DNA of 64,000 nt from Cryptococcus deneoformans JEC21 (GCF_000091045.1 NC_006680.1:327501-391500); one strand, 5' to 3'; positions 36,123-49,133 are shown, counted from the stretch's first letter. The notes: generated from the sequence alone by a model not told the origin. Translations and numbers: made by a program.

Positions 36123-37453
36123 CTAAACTCGCAAGGGAGTAGCCAGAGGGGTAACAACCCTGGTTCTGAACCTGATAGGTCCATCTTCTACAACGCCACC
36201 GACTGTCTTTTCACTTTCATCGTCTCTACATGTAGGGTCAAAGTCCTCTCGCTTGTATCCCCAGTTTTCAGGAAGCCAAAAGTCATCCTTTCCGAGTCGT
36301 CTTTGTCTCAGAGTCTGTCTGGCGAGCTCCTTCTCCTTGGCGGCTCGTCTATATTTGAGAGAAGGTGCAAACAAAGGAGCGACGGAAGGCGCAGGGGAGC
36401 TGGAGTGCTTGGAACGAGAATGCGAGGGCTTAACGGCGAGTGGATAAAGGGACAGGACACCGGAGCGATCCATCCAATCCTCGATAGGAGCAAGTTGTTC
36501 GCCAACGTCGGCAACAGAAGCATGCTCAGTCGTGGCCGAAGCGCGAAGGATACTGCTGCCAATATTGGAGGAAAGCATAGCGACATCATCATCGCTGGGA
36601 GTCGCCAGGATGGAAGCGTCGGATGAAAGTGGCTCGCTCTCAGTAGAGCTAATTTTTCTAGGCTGGGACAAGGTAGGGTAAGGCGCGTCGGATGACTCGG
36701 GACGGGGAAGACACATGTCACAGACACGAGCCTGGACGATGGCACGTCCAGAGGGGGTGGAGTGGATGAGGGGAGCTCGCTGAGCAGAATGAGCACCACA
36801 GAAAAGTTGACCGCACAAGCGACAGTGGTGGCGTCGATGGCGAAGGAAAAAGTAGCTGCTCTGAGCGAAATTGGCAGTGCACAAGGGGAAAGTGCAAAGT
36901 GCTGATGATGCGTCGGGCTAATGCATCGCGTCAGCCAGATTCATAGTTAAATTACGAAGGATATAAACATACCTGCCATCGTTTCTTGCTCATGGCCTCG
37001 CCAATCGCAGTAACTTGGGCATTCGCGAGTAAGCTGACACAGCTTTGGATATTTTCGGAACTATCGGACAGGGGCGAGTGAACGTCTGCAACGGCGTGGT
37101 CGACAAATTCTTTTGAAGTAGGCTCCATGCTGAGGTACTTGAGTCCAGTAGAGCTGGAAGCCACAGGCTGGGAGAAGGAGCTAAGTTGCGAGAAAGAGGA
37201 TTGGGGGGAGAGAGTAGAGTCGTTGTTTGCGGGCACGAGGACTGGAAATAGTTAGCATGCGTGGTGATGTTGATGCCGTTGCATACTCACGGTCACGACT
37301 TCTTGACTTGCAAAGCAGTTGCTGGGTGCGCTCGTGGGTTTCGAGCCAAAGAGCCTGTGCTTGAGAGATGGCTACAGTGCGGTCTGGGAGTTGGGGGGGA
37401 AGGGATTCTGGGCGGTGCTGTTGGAGAAGGGAAGAGTTGGAGGAATGGGACAT
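36123..37453 (-). CDS. FYVE-type zinc finger protein
   Basis: A phosphatidylinositol-3-phosphate-binding FYVE protein, likely on endosomes or the vacuole. I resolve three exons from ATG 37453; intron 1 lies near 37250-37297 and intron 2 near 36917-36970. The FYVE finger is assembled across intron 2: WQPD (the WxxD motif), CTFPLCTANF, RHRRHHCRLCGQLFC (the RRHHCRxCG core), and ARVCDMC. After it, about 200 residues rich in Ser and charged residues end with LGKDDFWLPENWGYKREDF and a short C-tail. The N-terminus is Gln/Ser-rich with a helical segment. The protein is about 400 residues long with no second lipid-binding domain visible. The start is well placed; no other ATG fits better. Confidence 0.9.
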
Positions 37454-38973
37454 TTGGTCGTGTGGCTGTGGGTGGCAGTGGCAGAGAGGATAGCGATGGA
37501 GAAGGAGAAGGGATGGAGCAGTGGGAAGATGTTAATATACGAACATAACAGCCCCACGCACCACTAACTAACTACTCCACCAATAATTCTAAGTGCAAGT
37601 GGTCTCGTTTCTCCACCCTATCACCACCCCCGAACCGCCTACGGAGGTGGAATTCGGCCATCTCTGGTTGGATCAGGCTCAATCACTCCAGGGCGATCTC
37701 TCGATCATCTCCTTAGCTCCCAGGGATCCGCTCTTTTTCCTGAAACATGACCTGAATTTCCCAGCTCCAACCACGCACCTCGGCTCTCCTGCCCCATTTG
37801 GGCCCCTGGCAATTCGGACTACAGGGCCCTTGTTCTTAGTAGATCCTGGCGTCGTGCCTGACCGGATGAATTCTAATCCCTAAAATCCTGTATTTCCGCA
37901 CCAGCTCGTCGGGTATCGGATTTGATATGGGCATACTATTACGTAAAACACGTGGTGCCGGAACTTTTCACCCTCTTTACCACGTTCCTGGGCAACACCA
38001 ACATGTGTTGGATCTCGGTTAGTTGCTATTGCGTAAACGGCGGACGAAAGAAGGGGCAAGGGGACCAGCGTCCGAGAAAACAGTGAACCACCATCCGGAA
38101 AAAAAAAAATAGTGGGCGCCGTGCAGTGTCATCCAATAAATCGACCTGATACCGGTCCTGACGGCTGCTGTCTACCGCATGCTGCATGCATGTTGTCGTC
38201 GGCGTATTTGTTATTAACGACGCAGATTACAACAACGGACAGTGTAGCAGACTTCTCATGCACTGCTTGCATGTATGACCGCTTCGCTGCTCTAACTAGA
38301 CTTTGTCGCACCTTGTTGGACATGACAACAGTTGCTTTGGCAGCCGGTTGCTGAGTGTTGAATTTCTGGGATGCCCGTTGCCGATTTTTCGGCCCGTTCA
38401 CGCCTTCTTTCTCCCTTCTTGGGCTTTTGCTGAAATAATCATTGTTCGGTAATTTTTCGATTTTCGATTTAATTGTCGCTTATTTTGTTCTTCTTCCCTT
38501 AATTTATTATTGTTGTCTCTTGACTGCACTGTCGATTGCAAGGGGCAAGGGCCAGGCACGCGTTATGCCTGCTGCGGCAAGCTGCAACTTGGTTGATGTT
38601 CACCACAGTTCGGCAATCTCACTTCTCACTTGCCATTTCCCATTTCTTACTGCTACTTTTCCTTTCGGGGGCGGAGTAGGCGGAGGCTCATTGGTCGTCA
38701 GCAGTCCTGAATCGTAAACAGAGCGCATGGCAATGTCATTGAGCAAACCGTTATGGATGTATCGTTGCAAACGTCAATGGGTAATAATAGCCACATACCA
38801 AACTTCAGACATATGTTCAATTCAACAAAACTGACGATGCGAGCGTATAGTATAGGGGAAGGGAAGCACAAAGAGACATGCAAAAAACAGATACCAAGAA
38901 GCCCAAGGACATAAAACATGCAAGAATGAGGAATGTATCAATCAGAAATGTCAAGTTGTTTCGGTATGCTCGC

Positions 38974-39009
38974 CTGCTGTATGTTAATACAGCAGAGGTA
39001 ATACAGCAG
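38974..39009. repeat. Inverted and direct 9-bp repeat
   Basis: CTGCTGTAT (38974-38982) is the reverse complement of ATACAGCAG at 38987-38995, which recurs directly at 39001-39009. The first two can form a hairpin with a 4-nt loop. Confidence 0.85.
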
Positions 39010-39035
39010 ACGGTTGGGGGAACATAATAGCCCTA

Positions 39036-39072
39036 ACAGACAGGAGACAGGAGAAAGGAGACAGGAGACAGG
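39036..39072. repeat. GGAGACA-type short tandem repeat
   Basis: Imperfect copies of GGAGACA/GGAGAAA form a purine-rich tract. It is a simple sequence repeat. Confidence 0.75.
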
Positions 39073-40855
39073 GAAAAAGGAAAAACAATCTACAACAAGC
39101 GACAAGCCGACGTCTCGGATCTCGCATCGTGGATTCCTGGATGCCGGCAAAACCAGAAACGCAGAAATGAGACGCGTGGCAGGGAGCAGGGCGCAGCAGG
39201 GTCAGGGGACAATGAATCGCGAGCGACGCGTCCTTGCTTTAATTTATTCATCCTTCACCGCTCTGATCTACTCTTTCCTTTTCTGTTCTTGTGCCTTGCA
39301 ACGACGGGGATTATTGATAATCACCGGCGAGTGATTGGTTCCATATAACGGTAGAGTCGATCGTTCGTTTTATATTGGTTATTTTATGGGCATGAAAGAG
39401 AACGGACAGCTATCTATTATTTAGCTGCAAGCACTTCGTTACTCTTCGCGCTGTTTCTTTTTTTCTTATTTTTACGTATCCTTGCCAGGATTTGCGAGGC
39501 CTTGCGGGGCATTTGATGGCAATAACGGTCTAATAAGAGCGAAACAAAATGGTAAGCGGTATGATGATGCATGCTTATCGCACACGGTTTTACTACCTAC
39601 TATAGTCCTACTACTTTCATGCTTCATCCTTTGCTGGATCATCCTTCCTTTGATCCACAGCTCACAAGTCGATAAAAAAAGCCGCAGTCCCTCCACAGCT
39701 TTACAAATTATGCCTCGTGCATACATCTTGGTAAGTAGAAAATGATTGGCAATCCATAATTCATAGCCAAGCAAGGATGTCAAGAATACGCCAAGCGGTA
39801 AGGTAAGGATGAAGATCGGGTAATGATGGCAACCGCACTTTCTCTTCCTGTCCTTCTTAGAGAAGCGAAAACGGACGTAAGACATGCCTGGACTACTAAG
39901 CAAAGTCAACTATTAACGCGACGAGCAGCTCGCACTGCAGCGTGCAGTGTCCCCAATTCGAGCAAAACCACCACCTGCCATTCTTATACCAGTTTGACAA
40001 TGCTGCCGAGCGGTGTGCTCTAAAACATCTCCCATCCTTTAGTAGACAACGCACGACTGGCCTTCTCGCTTTGCTCAGGTCGGCCTCGCTCAAGCTCTCG
40101 CGCATGAGCAATCTTCTTTATTTTCTACAAAGCTGCAGAATCCTCATCATGTGCCATGGCTATGTCAACCGTCTCCCAACCGTCTATCATGTGATAATTG
40201 TCAAGAAACAGGCGCTCAAACTCGCTGAAAGGAGAAGAAGAGAGGTCGTCGTAATGAACATGGTAGAAATCGAGATATTCTGCTGTTCATTCCTCTTGCT
40301 TCTTAAAATTATTCTTCTCCAAGTTTGACTAATATCTGGGAACCAAAAATTACAGTGTCTAATATCAACAAGTCCCAAGGACATAAATGATGAGAAATGA
40401 AAAGTGCATGGTACGAGTAGTATTAGTTGTGATGTTGTATGCGTATGTGCCGTCCTCGTCGTCGACACAACAACAACATCTTCTGTATAGCCAATGGTAA
40501 CTAGCGCGTAAATGCCTTGTACTCCTGTAACAATAGGATCTCAAAAACAAGTTAAATCAATATTTATTGGAGGTTTCGTTAAAGGGTTAAGTTGGTCTGC
40601 AACGAACAACGGTGGGCCGGTGTACGTAGATGCGCTGGTGTACCATCACAGCCCACAGGCTCACTCATCGCCGTTACAAAACCATAATCAATAATCTAAT
40701 CAAAGAGACGCGACGTTGACGCGGCTTTGTCAGAACAAAAATATGACCATCGTTAACGTTCGTCGTGATCATCTATTTCCTCGCATTTTATTGTTTGATC
40801 ATCTGAAACTGCTTTCCATCACTCGCCCATTATCAACCAAAAAACCCATTCCGTC

Positions 40856-42187
40856 ATGCAGACCTCCGATCCAGGCCACCTCTTCCAAACAACCGCCCAA
40901 CTAAAACAAGCAGCTTCTCGAGAACGCAAACTTAAAGCCGCCGAAAAAATCGGCAGCCCTATCACTTTGTCCAGCAAGGTACTTGCTCTCGAAATTAGGG
41001 ACAACGATGCCTTCACCGCCGAGAGTGGATGGCAAGCTAGAAGAGTCGACCTCAAGGTGCGTTTTATCTCTCTCCTTCGCTTAGTCATTCGCAGACCAGC
41101 TGACAATGCGTAGACAGGCAAGACCATTCGGCTATATCGCGGCCACCAAGGTCCTGTAACCAGTGTGGCGTTGATGAGAATACAAGGGGAAAATCCTACC
41201 GATATATTGCTCACGGGTTCCTGGGATAAGACCGTTCGTGTCTGGGATATCGACACTGGCGCGCACCTGCAGACTATCGAGGGACACACCGATTTTATCA
41301 AGTCCCTCACCGTCATCCCCTGCTCCCCTCCCCTTTTGCTATCGACTTCATCCGATAGAACGTGCAGACTATGGGATGTGTCCGAGGTTCTCAAAGGCAA
41401 TGGCAGTGCAAGGAGTAGTCAGATTTTGAAGGAGCACACAAGACCTGTGGAGTGCGCGACTTGGAAAGCAGATGTGGATGAGGATGGCAAGCCAATGGGA
41501 ACAATCACAGTCTGGACTGGTGACTCTCTCGGTGTGATTAAGAAATGGAAAGTTGAGCAAGGCAAGCTGGTATACCAAGAGGATGTACTAGGACATGAGA
41601 CCAGTGTTGCAAAGTTGGTCGTTGCGGAGGAAGGTTTATGGAGTGGTAGGTTATAATTAAAGTCATGCCGCACTGGTCTTCTGACTTCCCTTAGTGTCTA
41701 TGGACAAAATGGCTATACTTCACCCTTTTACAAATGCTTCAGCACTCACCATTCCCCACAACTCATATGTCAAATCTATCCTTCCCTTGACATCTTTTGC
41801 CCTTCCCAATGCACATTCGCTTGTCTTGACTGGATCGGAAGATGAAGATATCAGGGTGTGGGACATTGAATCACAACCTCACAGACTTAAAGGAACCATT
41901 CAAGGCCACTGTGCTGAAGTGTCAGATATAAAGCCTTACCTTAGAGAACGAGACGGCAAGCCTGAACTAGTTGTTGTCAGTGCTGGTTTAGACGCGACGT
42001 TACGGACTTGGACCGTTCAAGGTAAGTTTTATCATGTATATCAAAGTGCACTTTCTGATAATATTACACAGATATCCTGAACCCCCCAGAACTGATGTGC
42101 GACGAAGCTGAAGAGAAGGATGCTGTTGGTTTAACAGAAGAAGAAGAGAGGGAGTTGGCCGAGTTGATGTCGGACGAGGAAGATTAG
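40856..42187 (+). CDS. WD40-repeat protein
   Basis: A WD40 beta-propeller scaffold of unknown partner. I resolve four exons: 40856-41058, 41114-41645, 41695-42021 and 42072-42187. Recognisable blades are TGKTIRLYRGHQGPVTSVA, LTGSWDKTVRVWDIDTG, GHTDFIKSLTV...STSSDRTCRLWDV, HTRPVECATW...TGDSLGVIKKW, GSEDEDIRVWDIES and SAGLDATLRTWTV. That is about six to seven repeats in 390 residues. The tail is acidic (TEEEERELAELMSDEED). The N-terminal segment (QLKQAASRERKLKAAEK) is helical and basic. Exon joins keep frame throughout. I cannot name the orthologue; the short acidic tail and small size resemble WD proteins of RNA or vacuolar traffic complexes, which is not enough for a call. Confidence 0.85.
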
Positions 42188-42541
42188 GTATTTCGGCGAA
42201 GAAAATTGGGAAATGAATGCAACCCTATGCATCTACAATGAACTAAGCATAAGACTCGTTATAATTACTTGAGGGGTGATGCATTCATCCAAGTCGTTAT
42301 CCCGAGGCAAGCGCCCCTATTAGTGACCTTGTTGAATCCGATAACCGGCGTATAATAGCCCAGTGACGATGATAGCCGACAAGTCCGGACCGCATCAGTG
42401 CGTTACATCAATCTCGACCAGTAGGCTCGACTCAATTCCGACGGTTTCAGACGACTCGAGCTCCATTGAATCACCACTATATCCCTCATGAACAGAAATT
42501 TTACTTCGCTATCTAGACAACATACACGTAGAGCCCGAAAT
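42188..42541. other. Intergenic region upstream of histidine phosphatase
   Basis: A 354-bp spacer between tandem plus-strand genes. Nothing is recognisable apart from 3' UTR and promoter sequence. Confidence 0.4.
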
Positions 42542-44127
42542 ATGATTACTCTGACAATTGTACGTCGTCCATCCCTTTCTTCGCGGCCCGCTTGAACTGA
42601 CAGTTCCACTGAGCAGGTGAGGCATGGAGAATCGACAGGTATGTTTTAACCTGTATAAAGGATATCCTATAGTTCTATTTTGAAGAAGGCTATACTGTGA
42701 AATGCGAATTAAAACTGATTGCCTCTAACGGCTAGATAATCTCAAGCCTTTATGGGCTGGCTGGTCCGATGCGCCTTTGTCGCAACATGGTGAGTTTCAA
42801 ATCAATCGAAGCCATAGCAGCGCTTACCAGGCAACTGTAGGTATGAACGTGAGAATTGTCATATATTGACTTCCTCACCTGGGATCTTGACTTAGCCTAA
42901 CCTTGTTATATTGTTGTAGCAAGCCAAAGCATTAGGTGAATCTTTGAAGGACACCAAGTTCGATTACATCTTTGCCTCTGACCTCAAAAGAGCTCATTGG
43001 ACTGTAAGTGAGGCTCTCTCCACCTTAAAAGCATGTCAAGGAGCGCCTGCTTCCCGGATCATGCAGATTTATCACAAATCCGCTTTGGTCCTTAAAAGGG
43101 GTGTCATCGTCGTCCAGTCTTGAGAGAGTACTCGCTTTTTGGGCCGTATCCATGGCCGATGCTAACTACTCGTAGTCCCAGCAAATATTAAAGAACCAAG
43201 CAGACCCAAAGCCCCCTCTTGTAATCTCAGAACTTTTGAGGGAACAACATTTTGGCGAGGGTGAGTCAGGTGTTGGAATGTATTACTGTGCCTACGGCTT
43301 ATTCTGGACTTCAAACAGGCGAGCAGAAGCCGTTTGGCGAAACTTCGGGATGGGTACGACAACCAGGGAGGGTTTTCAAGTTCCCAGGGGGTGAAAGTCT
43401 GACCGATGTTCGTAAACGTGCAGACCAAGCGTAGGTTCTTGTGTCTTTATGTCGATTATCAGCTTACCATTGTTGCAGTGTCGAGCAATTCATTGAACCC
43501 ATATTGAAAGAGTGTAGAGGGAGACCGGCTACGTCAAAACATGTTGTGGTAGTTGCCCATGGAATTTTCAACTCTGAGTTTTTGGGTGCGTTGATGGCGA
43601 GAAGGAAGACGGACGCACCATTAGAATGGAGCTACAGAGGTAAGTTCAAGACTTTACGATATACCGAGGATAGACGGAAACTGACCCTGTTGTTGTTTAG
43701 GAATGACCAATGTAAGTGGCGGTAACGAGTCCAGAACTGCCAGAAGTTGAGGAAGAATTAACCATTACGCCATAGACTGGATGGACCAAAGCTGAGGTTG
43801 GATACGCGGTAAGTGATTCCCGGTTGCTGATTGTAAACTTAGAGACTTACATACACATCCTGCCAGGACGAAGCAAGAACAGAATCTACCAGCAAAATCA
43901 GCACAGATCCCTCTGGTCCCGTCTCTCCATCTTCTGCACCATCCGCACCTCCCCCAAGCACACCGAATCCAGACAACCTCGAACCACTTGTCATCAGAGT
44001 GCTGTGCTCGGATGTCACAGACCACTTGAAAGGGGTGATTAGACAAAAAGGTGGTCTTGGTAGTCAAAGTTATGACGAAAAACAAGAAGATATTAGAAAA
44101 TTCTTTGGTGGCGGGGGCACAAAGTGA
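42542..44127 (+). CDS. Histidine phosphatase (phosphoglycerate-mutase-like)
   Basis: A member of the histidine phosphatase superfamily; the substrate is unknown. I resolve eleven exons: 42542-42559, 42617-42638, 42736-42789, 42841-42848 (8 nt), 42920-43003, 43176-43260, 43319-43430, 43479-43639, 43701-43711 (11 nt), 43776-43808 and 43867-44127. Splicing gives ITLTIVRHGESTDN, the catalytic RHGE motif, then GWSDAPLSQHGMNQAKALG, FASDLKRAHWTSQQIL, PGGESLTDVRKRA and VVVVAHGIFNSEF with the second catalytic His. A disordered Ser/Pro linker precedes the C-terminal GGLGSQSYDEKQEDIRKFFG. The micro-exons are required: without the 8-nt exon the frame breaks. The start ATG 42542 gives the usual short N-terminus. 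Confidence 0.88.
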
Positions 44128-44193
44128 GGGCGAGTTCGGACAATATACTCAAAATCATTATGCTATGCATTGAATAATAGATATATGCAAAAG

Positions 44194-45906
44194 CTAGTAG
44201 TCGAGATCTTCTTCACCCTTCAAAAGGGCCTCCAATCGTCGTTCGTTAAAATCCTTTTTCATCATTGAGATGACGTCTTCAAGCCCTTCACCGTCAAGGA
44301 CATGTTGCAAGCCTGTCACGGTAATTCCAAAGCGATGGTCCGTTAAACGATCCTAGGAAGTGCGTATCAGTGAATGTATCAAAACGCAATACAATATCCA
44401 CTTACTTGGTTGAAGTTGTACGTCCGAATCTTATCACTTCGGTCGGCGCCCTTCACCTGGTCCCGTCGACTAGCACGTCGAGCTTCCACTTCTTCGTTGT
44501 GCTTTTTCTCCGACAATCTAGCTCTAAGAATTTCCCAAGCCCATGTTCGGTTCTATCGGCTACTATTAGACACCACCTCTTTCCAGTGAGCAAAGAACAC
44601 GTACTTGATGTTGACTACGAGAATCCTGCATGGAGACAGTGATACCAGTGGGGATATGGGTCAATCGCACAGCAGACTCAGTACGGTTTACGTGCTGACC
44701 GCCTGCACCCCTAGCGCGCATAACATCAATTCTGACGTCCTTGGGATCCACCAAGGGTGCCTCAGCGGTATCCGGGTACATCGGCAATACCTGCAAGTAG
44801 ATTAGCTTAGAATAGATGCCGAGATTATAGACATACGATGACAGCGACTGTAGAGGTATGTATCCTACCCTGTGTCTCATTCGCAGGCACTCTCTGTATT
44901 CTATGCACCCCCTTCTCCCATTGCAACGCTCCGTAAACCTCTATCCCTTCTTCAGCATACTGTGGTGGCTCGAACTTGACCGTCAGCTCTCTTATCCCAC
45001 CACCGCCTTTCCCTCCCGTCCCTTCTACCCGACTGATTTCTTCCACTTTCCAACCCCTATTAGTCGCAAAACGGAGGTACATTCTTGCGAGATCTTCAGT
45101 ACATAGGGCTGATTCGAGCCCGCCGACACCGGCATTGAGCGACATCACTGCAGGCAGTGCAGCAGTGGACAGGGGCGGGAGAAGAACAATGGGAAGAGTG
45201 GAGGTAATCAAAGCGTCGAGCTCGGTGCCAAGGGAAGCATGTTCAGCTTCGAACATTTGGCGAAGAGTAGGATCAGAATCTTCAAGAAAAGGCTTTATTT
45301 CAATAATGGACTAAGTTTGCATATGAGCAATCATCGTCCAGGCGGGGTTTGTACTGGCAATCGCACCTGTTTGAGCTCAAGATACTTATTCCAGACTTCA
45401 ACCAAAGGCGCGAGTTCTTTTTGCACCCTTGCCCTTTCGATTTGGCTCTTGATATCTATGTCTGTTGCTTTGGCTTCCTACAGTTTCGTTTTATAATCAG
45501 ATTGAAGACCACATAGATTAATGTTACACAGCACACTTACGTCTTCCGTGACTTTTTTGTAAACATTGACTTTGGCTTCAGCAGCCTCAATCAACTTTGC
45601 ATGTGCCTCTTCGGCTTCTGTGGCCCATTGGTTTGGGATGTTAGAAGAATAGCTCCTTTTAGGTCCCGTATATCGTGTCTTCTGCTCCAGAATGACGGAT
45701 CTGCTGTTTTGAAAGGTGATGCTTGAAAGTCGTCTTCCAGATAAGGATGATGAAAGACCCGGCTGAAATTTGGAGCAACCGCAGGGGCAGTGATGAGCAC
45801 TGTTGTTAGACCTTGATAGGCATCTTTTGGATATACTGGCGAGGTGTAATGCCTGCCTTGCTTTTGAGGGAACGAACATGTGTTCGGGTATGGGCAATAC
45901 ATCCAT
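44194..45906 (-). CDS. MRF1: Mitochondrial peptide chain release factor 1
   Basis: It terminates mitochondrial translation at UAA/UAG by triggering peptidyl-tRNA hydrolysis. The start is ATG 45906 ([11 protein letters not shown]) and the stop is at 44194. The N-terminal ~100 residues are rich in Ser, Arg and Cys, consistent with an import presequence plus linker. The RF1 core follows: a helical domain ([12 protein letters not shown]), [75 protein letters not shown], then [22 protein letters not shown] with the catalytic GGQ, and [20 protein letters not shown]. The full-length family is present through the C-terminal DRLTDHR stretch. Several short introns were placed by frame; each join keeps conserved sequence. 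Confidence 0.92.
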
Positions 45907-46100
45907 CGATAGACAATAAATAATAATTCGGCTGCTCGAAGTCGTCGCGCAGAAAAAGTCCGTTAGGTCACGTGATCGGGTAGTAGTCCGGGCGCCGAAT
46001 CCTGATTGGGCTGTGCGGACAAACAAAATATGTCCCGTTATATACCAAGCTCGGCAATTCTTGACCACCGACTGCACTTTCATCCCATAGTGAATCAGCG

Positions 46101-49100
46101 ATGGCCACAGATATCAACAAGAAGAGGAAAATACAGGTTAGCACAGCCGATAATCCATGTGCAGTTCCAGCTTACATTTCACAGCGAGCATGCGACATCT
46201 GTCGGAAAAAGAAGATTAAGTGCGATGGACCTATGAACAGTCTGAGTAGCCATAGTGAGTAAAAGTAAATAGACCCTCGTATGGAACCGATCTGGCTAAC
46301 TCCTAATGTAGAATGTGCTTACTGTACTGAACGAGATTTGGAATGTACCTATATTGAGGAGGCTCAACGAAGAGGTCCCCCTAAAGGGTCTGTTTTGAGA
46401 TAAGCTTCTTACTTATACTGACATTTTCCTGTCCAGCTATCTGGAAACCGTCGAGCAACGTTGCGGAAGGCTGGAGAAACTGCTTCAAGAGGCAAGCCAT
46501 GTTTTCGCCCTTCCTCCTGATATCCATCTAACTGGTATTTATTTCTGTTTCAGCTTCATCCCGACTTCAATTTCGATTCCTACGTAGGCCCGCCTATCGA
46601 TCGTCAGACATTTGACCTTGTTACCTATCACGACCTCCTCGATACTCTTGAAATCCCACCTTATCCATCCCAAAAGCCTATAGTTATTGATGATTTACGT
46701 CCCGGATTATCAGCATCCGATCCTTCAGTAACTCCGTTATCTTCTGAGTCGTCCGCGAACTCATTATCGAACCTCAAGCGGATTCTGACACGCTTCTACA
46801 AGGCTGTCAGTTTAGATGCCCAGAGAGAGTCTGATACGGAAGAAACTGAGATGGAAGCCCGAACTCAGCTTAGCGTGGCAGAGTCGATGAAACGTATGGG
46901 TGCACGTGATCATCACTGGAGATATCACGGAACCGCCTCTGGTATTCAATTTATCACTCATCTGCAAGAACTTCGGTCCCGCGCCGCATCGAGAAGAATG
47001 GATTTCATCTCTTGTGTCAACCGTGTAAAGAGGCAGCGATTCTGGGAGGTTCCCGAGTGGGAGCTTGCCATTGCGAGCGAAGGCTTGAGCCCTCTCGACC
47101 TATCAAGCTGGCCCGAAAAAGGCCTCGACCAGCAACTCATTGATGCCTATTTTGATCACGTCAACCTACATTTACCGCTGCTTAATCGAAAAGTCTTCCA
47201 AGAGCAGTATAATTCTTGCAAGTGGAAAAATCATCACGGGTTTGCAAGGGTTTGCCTGTTACTATTCGCGAATGGAGCGCGATACCTTGATGACGACCCC
47301 AGAGTCATTTGGCCACTTGATCAGTGCGCATCGGAAAGTGGCCGCGATACCATAATCAACGATCCGTATGATTTGAGGCGGTATTCTGCCGGATGGAGAT
47401 ACGTTCGCAGCTACTTGCGTATGGGTCAAAGTATCGTCCAGGGTCCAAATCTTTTTGAACTGCAGGGTAGAATTCTTACATGCCAATTCGTTGCAGGAAC
47501 TGCCATCCCTCACTTTATCTGGATAGTCGCTGGCTATGGTCTTCGTTCTGCTCAAGAACTCGGTATCCACATGCGCGCCACCCTCCTCCATGCCGACCCT
47601 ACTGAGCGAGAGCTCTGCAGTCGAGCGTTCTGGTGTCTTTACCATATTGACCGCATTAGTTGCTCTGCCATTGGGCGCACTCTCGCCATCCAGGACTATG
47701 ATTTCGATTTGCAATATCCTGCGGATGTTGACGACGAGTACTGGTCTACCGAAGATCGAGAAAAGGATTTTCAGCAGCCAATAGGGAAGGGCCCATCGAT
47801 ACTCGCCACGTTCATCGAAACTCTGAAACTTGACCACATTGTTGGAGCTGCTCTTCAGACAATTCACACGCACAGCAAAGGATGGCTGAAATCCAAGGAT
47901 ATCACTGCCAACTACGCCGTCCTGGCTGAGCTTGACTCTGCTCTCAACAATTGGGAAAAACAAGTCCCGCAGGCTTTAAAGTGGAACCCCCAGCAGTCTG
48001 ACACTCGGCTATTCAAGCAATGCGCCTTGTTGTACTGTCGCTATCACTATGTTCGAATGCTCATCCACAAGCCTTTTGTTCCGATCCAATACAAAGCCAA
48101 AAAGCAACATTCTGATGCTTTGCCATCGCTCCGAATATGCGTCGAGGCAGCTCGTTCCTTAGCAAGCATTTTTGACGCGTGCCTCGTGCGTGGACGGCGG
48201 GAACAATATCAGCCTTCTGTAGATGTTGAGATGGCCCTCCCCATGTGGGATGCAGCCACCATCTTGCTCGTTGATATCTTTTCAAGCAAGCAGACTGCTT
48301 CAGAACGAGAAACGGCGTTGATGTGTCTGAGATGTTGCCAACAAACGAGTGCTGTATTGGAAGGAACTTGGAGGCAAGTTGCAAAATATTCTGATTTTCT
48401 GGTATCCTTGATGGATGAGAGTATCATGCCCCCCATAGTTGATGAAAGTCGGGCAGGGAGTGAGAAGCGGACCAGGCAGGATGATGACAGTGGGCGGTCG
48501 AAGAAAAGGGCTTGGAGAGCAGGTAGCGAGCCCATAATGAATCCGAGAGGTGAAAATGAGGAGAGCAATTTGCAATCAAGGTCTCAGTCGAGGATGAACA
48601 CTCTCGTCTCTCAACAAGAACCCACTCGCACTCCGTTTGTCGGCACCGACATACCTTTTGTGTCTTCTACCCCTACTCACGATATTCCCAACCCCAACAT
48701 GCAACTCCCTTCTTTCCCATACTCTCAAGCCCGAGGAGAATATCCTAGTCAACCATCACCGGCTGCTTTTGTACCGTCTACTCAAGACACTTTTCAACCT
48801 TCGGATATCATGTATGATTGGTTGATGAATATGGCCAGTGCTGCCCCACAAACACTTAGTATGAGTTCGATGGCGTTAGGTGGGGCCGAAGGTGGGATTG
48901 ACGACCCAATTTGGGCGCAGCTTTTTGGAGATACGGTGTTTTGTGAGTCCCATCAAAAATATAACTCCTCCATTGCACCGACTAACACCCTGGAAGAAAT
49001 GTATTATTGCATCTTCACAATAGATAATCCATGTACTGTACACGACCAAAAATGGTTGATGTTCATTATTACATCACATTACGTTCAAATTTGCCGCAAT

Positions 49101-49133
49101 TATTTTATCACTGGCCCAAGGTCAATACAATAG
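46101..49133 (+). CDS. Zn2Cys6 fungal-type transcription factor
   Basis: A fungal binuclear-cluster regulator. Exons begin 46101-46136 and 46185; the cluster is [11 protein letters not shown] then [11 protein letters not shown] (CX2CX6CX11CX2CX6C), interrupted by an intron after the first half. It is followed by [20 protein letters not shown], a short coiled coil. An intron with a GC donor (46492-46553) joins LLQE to LHPDFNF. The large middle part is the fungal-specific TF domain: [43 protein letters not shown]-like [17 protein letters not shown]. The C-terminal region is Ser/Pro/Gln-rich. The 3' end is uncertain: the frame stays open to 49133, but a good GTGAGT donor at 48943 could end the protein near FGDTVF. 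The target pathway is unknown. Confidence 0.87.

Larger units (their letters stand above)
37454..40855. other. 3.4-kb gene-poor region
   Basis: It lies between the divergently oriented FYVE gene and the WD40 gene. No ORF over 100 codons with a proper ATG and coding look was found on either strand. It contains CT-rich and T-rich tracts (about 38400-38520 and 39440-39480), an A11 run near 38100, an inverted/direct ATACAGCAG repeat (38974-39009) and GGAGACA repeats (39036-39072). A long regulatory region or a noncoding transcript is possible. Confidence 0.45.

Noticed and set aside
39472..39909. 145-codon minus ORF in the gene-poor region
   Set aside because: It has no ATG at its start (TTG) and no recognisable motif; composition looks random.
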